A stretch of 64,000 bases of DNA from CBDFLD01 sp965249005 (lineage in GTDB: Bacteria; Acidobacteriota; UBA6911): assembly GCA_965249005.1 (NCBI GenBank), contig CBDFLD010000009.1:84797-148796 (forward strand), read 5' to 3'. The translations under genes were made by a program, and so were the position numbers. The notes below the pieces were generated by a model. It was given only the letters and a program-made list of their open reading frames with translations. It was not told the origin of the DNA and ran no database searches. Of the stretch, positions 8,158 through 16,479 are shown piece after piece. Within the stretch, counting starts at the first letter, position 1. The number at the start of each line of letters is the position of its first letter.

Positions 8158-8952
8158 ATGCGACGAAGCGCGCTGACAACGGTGGTTCTGGTTGCACTGA
8201 TGGGCTACCTGACGATTGCGCAGGAGCCCGGTACTGGGCGGAGCGCGCTGTCGGCGTTTCGAGCGTGGAAGGGCGACCCCGCAAACGCGAGCCTGAAGTG
8301 GGTCGACGCGTTGGCAAAGTATCGGGCGAAGTTGCGCCGCGATGGGTTGAGCGAGGAAGCGGTAGAGACGGCCCTTCAGCTAGTGATGGCCTACGATGAG
8401 GGGGATTTATACGACAAGATCTACGGGGGCGAACCACCATTCAATACAAAGCCAAATTCATTCCTGGTGGAGGTGGTTGCTGGGTTGGAGCCGGGCAAAG
8501 CGCTCGATGTCGGTATGGGAATGGGGCGAAATGCTGTCTATCTGGCTGGGCTAGGTTGGGAGGTGACTGGTTTCGATGTTTCTGAGGTGGGCTTGCAGAA
8601 AGCGCGAGAACAGGCTCGTGCTAGCGGGCTAGTGGTGACGGCAGTTCATTCCGCGGATGTCGACTTTCCATTCGGGCGGGAGCAATGGGACCTCATCGTG
8701 ATTGTTTATGCCTTGGAGAAGCGGAGTGTCCACAAGGTTCGCGACGCACTGCGTCCCGGTGGACATGTTTTGGTGGTGGCAAGCCATCGAGAGCCAGGGG
8801 GGAACGCGGTTGCATACGAATCGAATGAGTTGCTCGAGATCTTCGCGGGGTTTCGGATCTTCCGGTATGAGGAAGTGATGGAGAACCACGACTTTGGCAA
8901 GGACCGGAACAAGGCACAGCGCCTGGTTCGAGTTCTGGCCCAGAAGCACTAG
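8158..8952 (+). CDS. Secreted/periplasmic SAM-dependent methyltransferase
   Basis: Class I methyltransferase of 264 aa with an apparent signal peptide or N-terminal anchor (MRRSALTTVVLVALMGYLTIA, cleaved near AQ). A helical linker (about 30-95) leads to the Rossmann fold. SAM motif I is seen as ALDVGMGMGRNA (115-126), motif II as VTGFDVS, and a later DLIVIVYALEK strand. The start at 8158 was preferred over 8083 because only it gives a clean signal peptide. A methyltransferase on the export route is odd, since SAM is cytosolic; similar proteins exist in Acidobacteria as annotated tellurite-resistance-like or generic methyltransferases. Substrate unknown. Flanked by attachment debris on both sides. 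Confidence 0.75.
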   Translation: MRRSALTTVVLVALMGYLTIAQEPGTGRSALSAFRAWKGDPANASLKWVDALAKYRAKLRRDGLSEEAVETALQLVMAYDEGDLYDKIYGGEPPFNTKPNSFLVEVVAGLEPGKALDVGMGMGRNAVYLAGLGWEVTGFDVSEVGLQKAREQARASGLVVTAVHSADVDFPFGREQWDLIVIVYALEKRSVHKVRDALRPGGHVLVVASHREPGGNAVAYESNELLEIFAGFRIFRYEEVMENHDFGKDRNKAQRLVRVLAQKH

Positions 8953-9047
8953 CGAACAACCCGGTCTTCGACCACGCCGATTCTTTGATGGCGTCTTCTG
9001 ATGTCATGGAAACCTCAATATTGAAGATCAGACCACGGCTCAGAAGT

Positions 9048-9160
9048 GATGGGACAATCCAGTGGCGTCCGACTACGTTCCTTTGGCTCTGTTGTGTGTA
9101 ACACCTGCCGCCCGTTGGGTCCCATACGGGGACTCCTCACCTCCCCCCAAAAAATCTACA
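9048..9160. repeat. Repeat R1 copy 3
   Basis: Shares GGCTCTGTTGTGTGTAACAC, the palindrome GGGTCCCATACGGGGACTCC and the following TCTACAGAAAATGCGTAGCACC with copy 1 at 5930-6180. As in copy 1, it abuts a tRNA-Leu fragment. Confidence 0.6.
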
Positions 9161-9189
9161 GAAAATGCGTAGCACCTTGACGGTACTAG

Positions 9190-9240
9190 TCCAGAAGGTG
9201 GGGGTCGAACCCACATGCCCGCATGGGGGCGCGGGATTTT
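9190..9240 (-). pseudogene. tRNA-Leu(CAA) 3' fragment
   Basis: The minus strand shows an anticodon loop CTCAAAA (anticodon CAA), a variable arm GCCCCCATGCGGGC, and a T-arm GTGGGTTCGACCCCC. The acceptor is degraded (CTTCTGGACTAG, no CCA), and no 5' half is present. Sequence upstream on the + strand matches that before the tRNA-Leu(CAG) fragment at 6.18 kb. Confidence 0.6.
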
Positions 9241-9722
9241 GAGTCCGCCGTGTGCCCCCTCCCTATGTGACACTATCTGCACTTATCAATCGTTTAGCGC
9301 CTGTTCTGGCCTTCGACAAATACACACTTGTTTTCCGATAAAAACCAATGGTTCGGGCAAAGCAGAGAGCACAAGCCAGACTGGGTTCTTGTGATTCCCT
9401 CTGACCGCCTGAACCAAACGATACAACGAGATTAGCCGGTCATGTTTCGCGGCCCGAAAAATCGAACCTTTGGGAATGCTCGAGTGCGGCTTGGCCTATC
9501 GAATCTTCGCGAGAGTGCCGTTAGCAACTCACGATAATCGGCTAGCGACGGAGAGAATTCACTCACGCGATGCATAAGAAAGACGGCGTGGAATGCAATA
9601 TTCAACCGGAGACGTGCGGCACCGAGCAGGCGGATACAGCCTGATGTTCGAAGGCGAAGAGTGTGCTTGCTGCTGGGGATTCCGGAGGATCTCATGAGTG
9701 ACCGATTGAGACTCTGCGGGGT
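9241..9722. other. No gene recognised
   Basis: No frame with recognisable features. A minus-strand frame at 9432-9824 runs into repeat R2 and has unbiased composition. Nothing else seen. Confidence 0.4.
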
Positions 9723-9885
9723 TGTGCCTGGAGGCGTACCCAGCGACCTATGCCGCAATGGCGGTTTGAGGTAAGATCTCCTTTGTATTCGGCCGCAGCT
9801 CGACTGCCGCTGACAAGGAGACATACCTTATCAGAAGCCGCAGGGAAGGCATCTCGGCAGCAACGTACTTCCGAGATGGCGCTTG
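9723..9885. repeat. Dispersed repeat R2, copy B
   Basis: Contains TATGCCGCAATGGCGGTTTG, AAGATCTCCTTTGTATTCGG, CCGCAGCTCGACTGCC, ACAAGGAGACATA, AGGGAAGGCATCTC and ACGTACTTCCGAGATG, all shared with copies at 28.0, 30.5 and 32.1 kb. It ends exactly where the trkA remnant begins, so the repeat is probably at the breakpoint that removed the rest of trkA. Confidence 0.7.
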
Positions 9886-10006
9886 TCCTTCCTATGCACT
9901 CCCCCGGGGAGACGACACGATCCAGCCCGGGGACCGGGCGCTCTTCTTCTGCCTGGAGACACTGGTCCCCGAACTGGAAAAGGCCTTCCTGGCACGTCGC
10001 TGGTAA
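9866..10006 (+). pseudogene. trkA: trkA 3' remnant
   Basis: The last ~40 codons of a TrkA-type K+ transport regulator: the frame reads ..ALPRGDDTIQPGDRALFFC.. and ends KAFLARRW at 10004-10006. This is the typical end of a TrkA_C (RCK_C) domain (PrgDtxIqpGDrxxxF). The N-terminal NAD-binding domain is missing and repeat R2 copy B occupies its place. The first codons counted here overlap the repeat. trkH follows 3 bp later, the normal trkA-trkH order, so trkH has lost its own partner in this locus. Confidence 0.7.
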
Positions 10007-10009
10007 TCC

Positions 10010-11458
10010 GTGATCCACTGGCCGAACCTTCTAAGAATCCTCGGCTCCTTTCTCCTGGCCCTGGCTCTCGGTCTGAGCATCGCCCTCGGCGTCTCCCTCG
10101 CTTTCCAGGACGATGGCGTCCAGCCGCTGGCGACGACCGCGTCGATCTGTCTCGTGGTCGGAGCCGGGTTCGTCATCATCTTCCGAAGAGACCGGGGCGG
10201 GATGAACAACCGGGAGGGAATCCTTCTCGTCATCACCGTCTGGGTCAGCGCCTGCCTGGTGGGAGCGCTTCCCTACTACCTGGCCGACCTCGTCCCATTC
10301 ACGGATGCGGTCTTCGAATCGGTGTCCGGATTCACCGCGACCGGCGCAACCATTCTGCGTGACATCGAATCGGTGCCGAGAGGACTTCTCTTCTGGCGAT
10401 CCTTGAGCCAATGGGTCGGCGGGATGGGGATCATCCTGATGGTGATCGCGATCCTTCCCCTTTTCAGCAGCGGAGGGATGCAGCTTTACCGGGCCGAATT
10501 CACCGGAGCGCGTTCGGAGAAGCTGAAGCCGCGCTTCGCCGAGACCGCCCGCGCTCTCTGGAAGATCTACGCCGTCTTCACGGCGATCGCCTGTCTCGCT
10601 CTGAGGCTGGCCGGGATGTCGACTTTCGACGCCGTCTGCCACAGCTTCACGGTGATGTCGACGGCCGGTTTCTCCACCAAGAACGCCAGTATCGAGGGCT
10701 TTGCCAGTCCAGCTATCGAAGTCGTGGTGATCGGCTGCATGTTGATGGCCGGGATCAACTTCACCCAGCACTACCGTCTCTTCGTCCAGCGTCGCCCCGG
10801 CCTCTTCCTCCGCGACCTCGAAATCCGCGCCTATCTGTCCATCGTCCTGGCGGCGACCACGGCCGTCACGTTGACCCTGCACTTCGACTCCGGTCTGGCC
10901 TGGACCGAGGGTCTTCGCAAGGGGCTCTTCCAGGTCGTCTCCATCATGACGACGACCGGCTACTCCACGGCCGACTACGAGCAGTGGAGTCCGTTCGCGA
11001 AGCTGATCCTCCTGGCCCTGATGTTCGTCGGGGGGTGCACGGGTTCGACCACCGGAGGACTCAAGGTCGTCCGGATCGTGATGTTGATGAAAGTGGTGGG
11101 CCGCGAGTTCCGCCGCATCGTCGAGCGACGAGGAGTCTTCAGCGTCAAGCTCAGCGGCGAGGCCGTAGGTGAGACCGTGGTCCAGGCTCTACTCAACCTG
11201 GTCTACCTCGCCTTCATCATCAACTTCACGGCGTGCCTGATTCTGACCGCCTTCGGGGTCGACATTCTGACGGCGATCTCCGCGGTGGCGGCGGCGATGT
11301 TCAACATCGGTCCGGCTCTGGGCGGCGTCGGTCCGTCCGAGACATACGCCCACATGGCAGGCCCCGTCAAATGGATCCTCGCCGTCTGCATGCTGGCCGG
11401 ACGCCTCGAGTACTACGCGCTCATCGTCGTCTGCACCCGAGAGTTCTGGCGGAAGTAG
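10010..11458 (+). CDS. trkH: TrkH-family K+ uptake channel subunit
   Basis: Inner-membrane K+ transporter of 482 aa built from four M1-P-M2 units. The pore loops are visible in order: SVSGFTATGATI, FTVMSTAGFSTK, VSIMTTTGYSTAD and FNIGPALGGVG. The third is followed by GGCTGSTTGGLKVVR, the conserved gating-loop region. Full length for the family. The GTG at 10010 follows the trkA stop by 3 bp, so it was translationally coupled to trkA. With trkA gutted, activity would depend on a TrkA encoded elsewhere. High-GC codon use and the neighbouring cyclase remnant and TlpA-like gene suggest transferred, possibly planctomycete-type, DNA. Confidence 0.92.
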   Translation: MIHWPNLLRILGSFLLALALGLSIALGVSLAFQDDGVQPLATTASICLVVGAGFVIIFRRDRGGMNNREGILLVITVWVSACLVGALPYYLADLVPFTDAVFESVSGFTATGATILRDIESVPRGLLFWRSLSQWVGGMGIILMVIAILPLFSSGGMQLYRAEFTGARSEKLKPRFAETARALWKIYAVFTAIACLALRLAGMSTFDAVCHSFTVMSTAGFSTKNASIEGFASPAIEVVVIGCMLMAGINFTQHYRLFVQRRPGLFLRDLEIRAYLSIVLAATTAVTLTLHFDSGLAWTEGLRKGLFQVVSIMTTTGYSTADYEQWSPFAKLILLALMFVGGCTGSTTGGLKVVRIVMLMKVVGREFRRIVERRGVFSVKLSGEAVGETVVQALLNLVYLAFIINFTACLILTAFGVDILTAISAVAAAMFNIGPALGGVGPSETYAHMAGPVKWILAVCMLAGRLEYYALIVVCTREFWRK

Positions 11459-11910
11459 GCGTTTTAGAGGCGGCCGCTCTGTGACCTTCGCGGCTCTGCC
11501 AGAGAAGGGTCAAAAAGTCGAACGTAACACCTGTTCCCGCCAGGGTCCCATGCTGGGACTCCCCGGCTTGAAAAAATCTCAGGGAATTTTCCCACTAATC
11601 TCAATTTGCCTTTGCCCCCGTGGGTCCCATCGTGGGACTCCTCTACATCCCGAAACATCCCTGGAGGATTTCAGGCTCTAGATTGACGTCGAGGATTGTG
11701 GTGTAGCAAGACCGGACGCCCCACGTTCTTCTCCCAAACGGGACGCCCGGCCCAGAGCGAGGAGCAGTTGGCGTGTGGTGTCCTCGCCCTTTTCGAGAGG
11801 CCCCCAGAACCCCCTTCTGCTCGTACAGCCCCCCTGCTATGGGGATTCCGGGAGCCAAATTGAAAACCAAGGGTAAAGCTATGGGTAGCCGAGCTTCTTC
11901 TGTGCCCCCG
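11459..11910. other. Non-coding stretch with repeat R1 copy 4
   Basis: About 11520-11645 is a fourth R1 copy with two palindromes, GGGTCCCATGCTGGGACTCC and GTCCCATCGTGGGAC, and the shared CCGGCTTGAAAAAATCTCAG. The rest to about 11910 has no recognisable gene. Confidence 0.55.
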
Positions 11911-12027
11911 AACACGAAAGCGAAGGGATGCAAAAACGGATCGTGGGAGCTGGTCGGGCGCTGGTCCGGCGAAGGCGGCCGCGTCTACGCCACGGCGATC
12001 AACGTCCTGACGCAGCAGGTCCACTAA
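11911..12027 (+). pseudogene. Remnant: C-terminus of a prenyltransferase/squalene-cyclase-repeat protein
   Basis: The frame ending at 12027 reads KNGSWELVGRW then GEGGRVYATAINVLTQQVH. This matches the C-terminal repeat of secreted prenyltransferase/squalene-oxidase-repeat proteins of Planctomycetes-type genomes (GSWdP..W..eGGRvYaTAlavLtLevyY). Everything upstream is lost. Only the last ~38 codons are recognisable. Confidence 0.55.
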
Positions 12028-12052
12028 CGGTACGTGAGGGTCCTGAAAAAGT

Positions 12053-12096
12053 AGACCGTAGAGAAAATGGCAATCGAAGATCCGCCTCTACGGTCT
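12053..12096. terminator. Possible bidirectional terminator hairpin
   Basis: Perfect 11-bp inverted repeat AGACCGTAGAG / CTCTACGGTCT (12053-12063 and 12086-12096) between two convergent frames (cyclase remnant and TlpA-like gene). The loop is 22 nt and there is no long T run, so termination is an inference from position. Confidence 0.45.
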
Positions 12097-12115
12097 GAGG
12101 TCTACCGTCCAAGGT

Positions 12116-13177
12116 CTACTCTTTCTTCAGCTTCTTCTCCAGCATGGACGGGTTGCCGCCGTTGACGAGCTTGCCCTCCGGGTCGATGAGGATGATCGTC
12201 GGGTAGCCGCGGATACCGTACGCCTTGATGGTCGTCCCGCTCGAATCCAAGAGAATGGGGAAGGGGAGTTCCTTTCCGTCCCATCGGTCCTTGATGATCT
12301 TCTCCAGCTTTCCGTCGAGCTCGTCGAAGTCCTTCACGCTCGCGTCATGGAAGGCGAGGATCTCGAACTGGTCGCGCTGGTCCTTGTACTTCTCATAGAA
12401 CTTCATCAGTTTCGGCAGACTGCCGTGGGTACAGGGCCCACACCAGAATCCCCAGAACTCGATGAGCACCCACTTGTCCTTGTAGTCGGAGAGTTTGACC
12501 TCCTTCTTCGCGCCGCGGGCGTCGCTCACGGTCCATTCCGGAGGCGCCTTTCCGTAGTGCTTCGCGATGATCGTGGCCTTGAGGTCGATCGTGCCGAGGT
12601 CGAGCTCCTCCTCGGCGACGGAGATCTTCTGCAGGTGGTTTTTCACGTCCGTGCCGTAGATCCACAGTTGGTATTCGCCGGCCGGAACTTGAACCGCGAA
12701 CTCCGCGGTCCGCGAAATGCAGCTCCCGATCCACGTGTGCTTCTTTCCGATCTGCACGATGCAGTTCATCCACGAAGGCTTTCGGCCGAGCTCCTTGCTG
12801 TCGACCTTGCCGTGGACCTTCACCATCGGGGAGAGCGTAATCGTGCAGGTCTTCTCTTTCGCATCGGGCTGGATCAGCGCGATGCCGCCGCGATTTCCCT
12901 TCTCGTCGTAGGCGATCAGCGCGACCGGCCGCTTGCCTCCGCGGTACCGGCCCGTGAACGTGCCGTCCTCGGCGGTCTTGATGACCTTGTCTTCGTATTT
13001 CTTGCCGTGGTGGTGGGGCCACCTCAGTTTGATTCTGTCTTCGGAGAAACTGCTGTAGATTCCGACGCGAACGCCCGCGACGGGTTTGCCGTCCGTATCC
13101 ACGACCTTTCCCGTGACCTGCGGAGTGTCCTGGGCCGCTGCTGCGGTAAGAAGAAGGAGTATAGACAAGATCTGCAT
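12116..13177 (-). CDS. Secreted protein: carboxypeptidase-regulatory-like domain plus TlpA-type thioredoxin
   Basis: Exported protein of 353 aa. A signal peptide (MQILSILLLLTAAAAQ) is followed by a carboxypeptidase-regulatory-like beta domain (about 20-115, VTGKVVDTDGKPVAGVRVGIY), a second beta region (115-200), and a C-terminal thioredoxin/AhpC-TSA domain (about 210-353). The active site is FWGFWCGPCT (C246, C249), with the cis-Pro in IRGYPTIILID. It is likely a membrane-side or periplasmic thiol-disulfide reductase. It ends convergent with the cyclase remnant, with a hairpin between them. Domain order and style resemble planctomycete TlpA-like proteins, like the neighbouring trkH. Confidence 0.85.
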   Translation of the reverse strand: MQILSILLLLTAAAAQDTPQVTGKVVDTDGKPVAGVRVGIYSSFSEDRIKLRWPHHHGKKYEDKVIKTAEDGTFTGRYRGGKRPVALIAYDEKGNRGGIALIQPDAKEKTCTITLSPMVKVHGKVDSKELGRKPSWMNCIVQIGKKHTWIGSCISRTAEFAVQVPAGEYQLWIYGTDVKNHLQKISVAEEELDLGTIDLKATIIAKHYGKAPPEWTVSDARGAKKEVKLSDYKDKWVLIEFWGFWCGPCTHGSLPKLMKFYEKYKDQRDQFEILAFHDASVKDFDELDGKLEKIIKDRWDGKELPFPILLDSSGTTIKAYGIRGYPTIILIDPEGKLVNGGNPSMLEKKLKKE

Positions 13178-13353
13178 GGCTCGCCCTCTCGTATCTGTAA
13201 CGTATGTGACGGTTCAATCCATGCCGCGTTGTACGGATTCGATGTGTACGGAGTCTGATGAGTGTTCGAGCTGGAGGTGTACGCGAATAGTTCCGTTGCT
13301 CACATTCTGCTCCCGGTGCAAACGTTCTCGCCTAGCTTCTACTGAAGGCTACC
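13178..13353. other. Divergent intergenic region
   Basis: Between the TlpA-like gene (minus) and the coiled-coil gene (plus). It probably holds the promoters for both, but I see no confident boxes. Confidence 0.3.
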
Positions 13354-14161
13354 ATGCCACACGGACATCCACCCCAGAACCCAGTAATACTGGCTCTTGG
13401 ATTTCTTGTCGCACTACTCGTCTTTCCTTTAACCTCGTTGGGTCAGCCAGAAACAGAGAAAGTCCAGTACGTTGGCGTTATAAAATTCCGAGGCCTGGAA
13501 CATAAACACAATGGCGGCGGATGCGGTAACGGATCCGCTGGCTCGGTTCGACGTTGCGAAAGAGTCCGCGGCAGAACTGAACCTACCAAAACCGGTAATC
13601 CTTACTAAGAAGAATCAATCAGAAGCAAAAATAGCACAGCTGCGGCAGGAGTTGGCTGACCTCGAGTCAAAGCTTGTCAGCGTTCATTCGGAGCTTGCAG
13701 AACTGAAGCACGAATTGGAGATCAAGCGGCAGTTGGTCGAGGACTTCAATGCGTCCCAAACGACGGCGGCCGACACGGTTCGGGAAGAAGAAGCCAGACG
13801 TTCCGAACTGGAGGAGAAGATTCGCCGAGCGCAGCAGAAGGCCGATCAGCTGAGAAAACGCCTCGACGAAGCTAGCTCCGTGGATGCTTCGGCGCGGTAC
13901 TGTCAACTTAACGAATACAGGTGGGATGACAGTCCACCATGACCGCAGTTGAGGGATCGTAACCCACATGTGCTTCCCACTAAGTGGCCATTTCTAACGA
14001 CGATGATGCCAGTATTCCCCACTTCTTCGCGTTCAAATTGCTTAAGTTGACAGTACCCTTGGTAGTAGCGCTCGGGCTCGATCTCCAGTACCATGAGAAC
14101 GAGCGGCTCGCTACGGATATCACCCTACATGAAACAATACGGCGTGTCCGCATTCGACGAT
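13354..14161 (+). pseudogene. Secreted coiled-coil protein, frameshifted and interrupted by a MITE-like insertion
   Basis: The frame opens MPHGHPPQNPVILALG with a signal peptide (..LLVFPLTSLGQ) and reads VQYVGVIKFRGLEHKHN to about 13510. The sequence then continues in another frame as DPLARFDVAKESAAELNL and a long heptad-rich coiled coil (about 13610-13890, LRQELADLESKLVS-like). An inserted element with inverted ends (13900-14053) breaks it. Beyond the insertion a frame reading GLDLQYHENERLATDI..IRRVRIRR to 14161 looks like the original C-terminus. So there is one frameshift, one insertion, and a further phase change. Function unknown; the original was probably a periplasmic coiled-coil protein. 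Confidence 0.6.
13900..14053. mobile_element. MITE-like element with TA flanks
   Basis: 154 bp bounded by perfect inverted repeats CTGTCAACTTAA / TTAAGTTGACAG and flanked on both sides by TA. Including the flanks the match extends to GGTACTGTCAACTTAA. No coding capacity. A TA duplication and short ends fit a non-autonomous Tc1/mariner or IS630-like element. No autonomous partner is seen in this window. Confidence 0.7.
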
Positions 14162-14182
14162 AGCTGAACCCGGAGTCCCTCC

Positions 14183-15582
14183 TTGGAAATCGATCTGCAC
14201 ACACTGCTTCAGAGCAGCCCCACGCTGGTGATCTTTGTCGCCATCGCCCTGGGGTACCTGGTGGGCAAGGTCAACATCAGGGGCTTCGAACTCGGGGCGA
14301 TCGGCGGTGTGCTGATGGTCGCCTTGGTCTTCGGGCATTACGGCTTCGAGCCACATCCCATCGTGGGGACGATCGGCTTCACTTTGTTCATTTATTCGGT
14401 AGGGTTGCAGGCCGGCCCGCGATTCTTCGACGTCCTGATGGAAGACGGCATGCGCTACATATGGCTTGCTCTCGCCGTTGCCGGGTCGGCCTTCGTTACT
14501 GCCAAGCTTATGGCCTTGGCCTTCACCTTTGACAACGGCCTGGCAGCTGGCGTTCTCGCCGGCGCGGTTATCAGGTCAAGGAAGGCCGAGGTGCCGGCAA
14601 GACACGTCGCGAAATTGAAGCCTCGACCGACGACCGGAGTGTCGGCCTGCGGCTCAAACGTGGTGATCGCATCATCAAGATTGGCATGGACGACACCATT
14701 GAGGCAGGCGACAAGTTGGCGATCCTGGCAGTGCCGGAAAAACATGCTGAGCTACAGGGCCACCCGGACCTGATCCCAGGAGTTTTCGATCACGACTTGC
14801 TCGATACCTACATCACAAATGCCGACATCGTGGTGACGCGGGACGACGCGATCGGGCAAACGCTCGGCGATCTGCGTATTATTCGTGACTATGCCTGTTT
14901 TGTCTCTCACATCCGAAGATCGCAGGTCGACCTGCCGGCACGACCTGATACAGTGCTGCACAGAGCCGATACGCTGACCGTCGTCGGCGATTCGCAACAG
15001 ATCGACCGCCTAGCGGAGCGGATGGGCGTGATCGAGCGGGACTTTCAGGAAACCGACCTGGTCACCTTCGCGTTTGGGATCGCGCTCGGCCTGCTGATCG
15101 GCCTTATCCACTTCAAGATTGGGACGCTCAGCATCGGCCTCGGCAGTGCGGGTGGGGTGCTTCTGGCTGGCATCCTGTTTGGCTATCTGCGCTCATACAA
15201 TCCAACCTTTGGTCGGGTACCACCCGCGGCCCGCTATGTGATGATGGAGCTAGGCTTGATGCTGTTCATGGTTAATATCGGGCTAGAGGCCGGGTCGGGC
15301 GTGGTCAACGCCCTACTGTCGGTGGGACCGGTGCTCATCCTGTGCGGCGTCGTGGTACTGCTGGTGCCGCTCGTCGTTGGGTTCCTGTTCGGCGCGTTCG
15401 TGCTGCGTCTCAACCCCGCTGTGCTTCTGGGTGCCTTGACGGGCGCGATGACTAGTACCCCGGCGCTCAGCGTGGCCCGGCAGGCGGCGAGAAGCTCAGT
15501 GCCAGCGCTGGGCTACGCCGGCACTTATGCCTTCGCCAACGTGCTGATGACCGCCGCCGGTACGCTGGTGATGCTGCTCTGA
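14183..15582 (+). pseudogene. AspT/YidE-type transporter with internal deletion and frame change
   Basis: Inner-membrane exchanger of the AspT/YidE family (two 5-TM halves around two TrkA_C domains). The N-terminal half (TTG 14183; helices such as LVIFVAIALGYLVGKV and PIVGTIGFTLFIYSVG) reads to about 14565 (GVLAGA). The frame then changes to one reading GYQVKEGRGAGKTRREIEA then LRLKRGDRIIKIG, a TrkA_C-like segment. It continues through a second TrkA_C (about 14780-15030) and the C-terminal 5-TM half (GALTGAMTSTPALSVARQAA, ending TLVMLL). The end of the first membrane half and part of the first TrkA_C are missing, so a deletion of well over 100 codons created the frame break. Almost certainly non-functional. 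Confidence 0.7.
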
Positions 15583-15586
15583 CCGA

Positions 15587-15777
15587 ATGCGGTCCGGTGC
15601 CCTGGTGCTTCTGTCGTTAAGTGTTGGTGCATTAATCCTGGCCCTGCCGTTGAACATGGCCGCCTAGCAACAGTCAACGAAGGAATCATCCGGTGGGATT
15701 ATGGCGTCGATATCATCATGCGTATCTACGCACCGGACTTGGAGCGTGATCAGACCTGGACTCCGCCCAAGGCATAA
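15587..15777 (+). pseudogene. DUF1254/DUF1214-type remnant (signal peptide plus last residues)
   Basis: Starts with a signal peptide, MRSGALVLLSLSVGALILAL, that stops at 15667. About 20 bp later, in another frame, it shows WDYGVDIIMRIYAPDLER and ends TPPKA at 15777. This tail is almost the same as the end of the DUF1254/DUF1214 gene at 16962-19076 (DYGIDLIMRIYAPDLERYK). A gene reduced to its two ends by deletion. Confidence 0.6.
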
Positions 15778-15833
15778 CCCGATGAAGCTCCCTGCAAACA
15801 ATATCTTCCTTTCTCTGATGGTTCACTTCCTGT

Positions 15834-16475
15834 TCACTGGGGGGCCACCGCTTTATGCGGCCGATTGAACTCCTCCGAGGACTCGACATCCTTCATGAGA
15901 TCCCGGATCGATTTCGGCGCCAATCCGGTTATGTTCCAAGGTCCTTTCGGAGCCAGCGCTCCATACCAGTACTCCTCGCCTCCGAAAAGGTAGAACATCC
16001 TGCCGCCTGTCTCTCTCACGACAGGGAAAGGAGTATTCACGACGCGCTCAAAGCCCTCCGCTCCCGGGATGATCTCGGTCCTTGGCTCTCCGTCGTAGAC
16101 GAGAAGGACAGCCGGCTCGGCTGAATGGACGAACAGGGGAGCAGCATGTTTGATACCGGGTGTTGTGGCGTATTCAGCCTCTCCGGAAAGGTCGGCGATG
16201 AGACGGTCGAGTGTGAGCTCCCAATTCGGCGCCTCGGTTTCGATGAGTTTCGCCAGTGCGTCGCGATCCTCCTTCTTCGAGTCGGCAAACCGCACTTCCG
16301 GGACCTTGAGATCGCGAATCCACACAACTCGCGCCTCCCGATCGATGTCGAGCCTGGTCGAGAGCCATACCGAGCCGAAAACCGGCTCACGCGTTCCGTC
16401 TGCCCGTTTGATCGAAACCGCGGCCCGGCTTTCCAGAGCGTTGCCTTCGAAACTGTCGGTCTGAGGCAGAGAAAG
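15834..16475 (-). pseudogene. N-terminal part of a secreted hypothetical protein, split by inversion
   Basis: Frame reading LPQTDSFEGNALESRAAVS, then WLSTRLDIDREARVVWI and LIETEAPNWELTLDRLIADL, and ending EFNRPHKAVAPQ. I recognise it as the front part of a family of ~500-600-aa proteins of unknown function (with VWLTARTDVDRE- and TEPAVLLLIDGEP-like motifs). The second half of the same family lies on the opposite strand directly beside it (16480-16860), not downstream where it belongs, so an inversion has split the gene. The longer frame starting at 16538 reads into the partner fragment and is artificial. Confidence 0.55.
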
Positions 16476-16479
16476 CAAC

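Noticed and set aside
6178..9240. tRNA-Leu fragments as functional tRNAs
   Set aside because: Both lack the 5' acceptor and D-arm; only the 3' half is present.
9432..9824. 130-aa minus-strand frame
   Set aside because: Runs through repeat R2; composition not protein-like.
10031..10882. Long minus-strand frame over trkH
   Set aside because: Low-complexity shadow of a GC-rich membrane gene.
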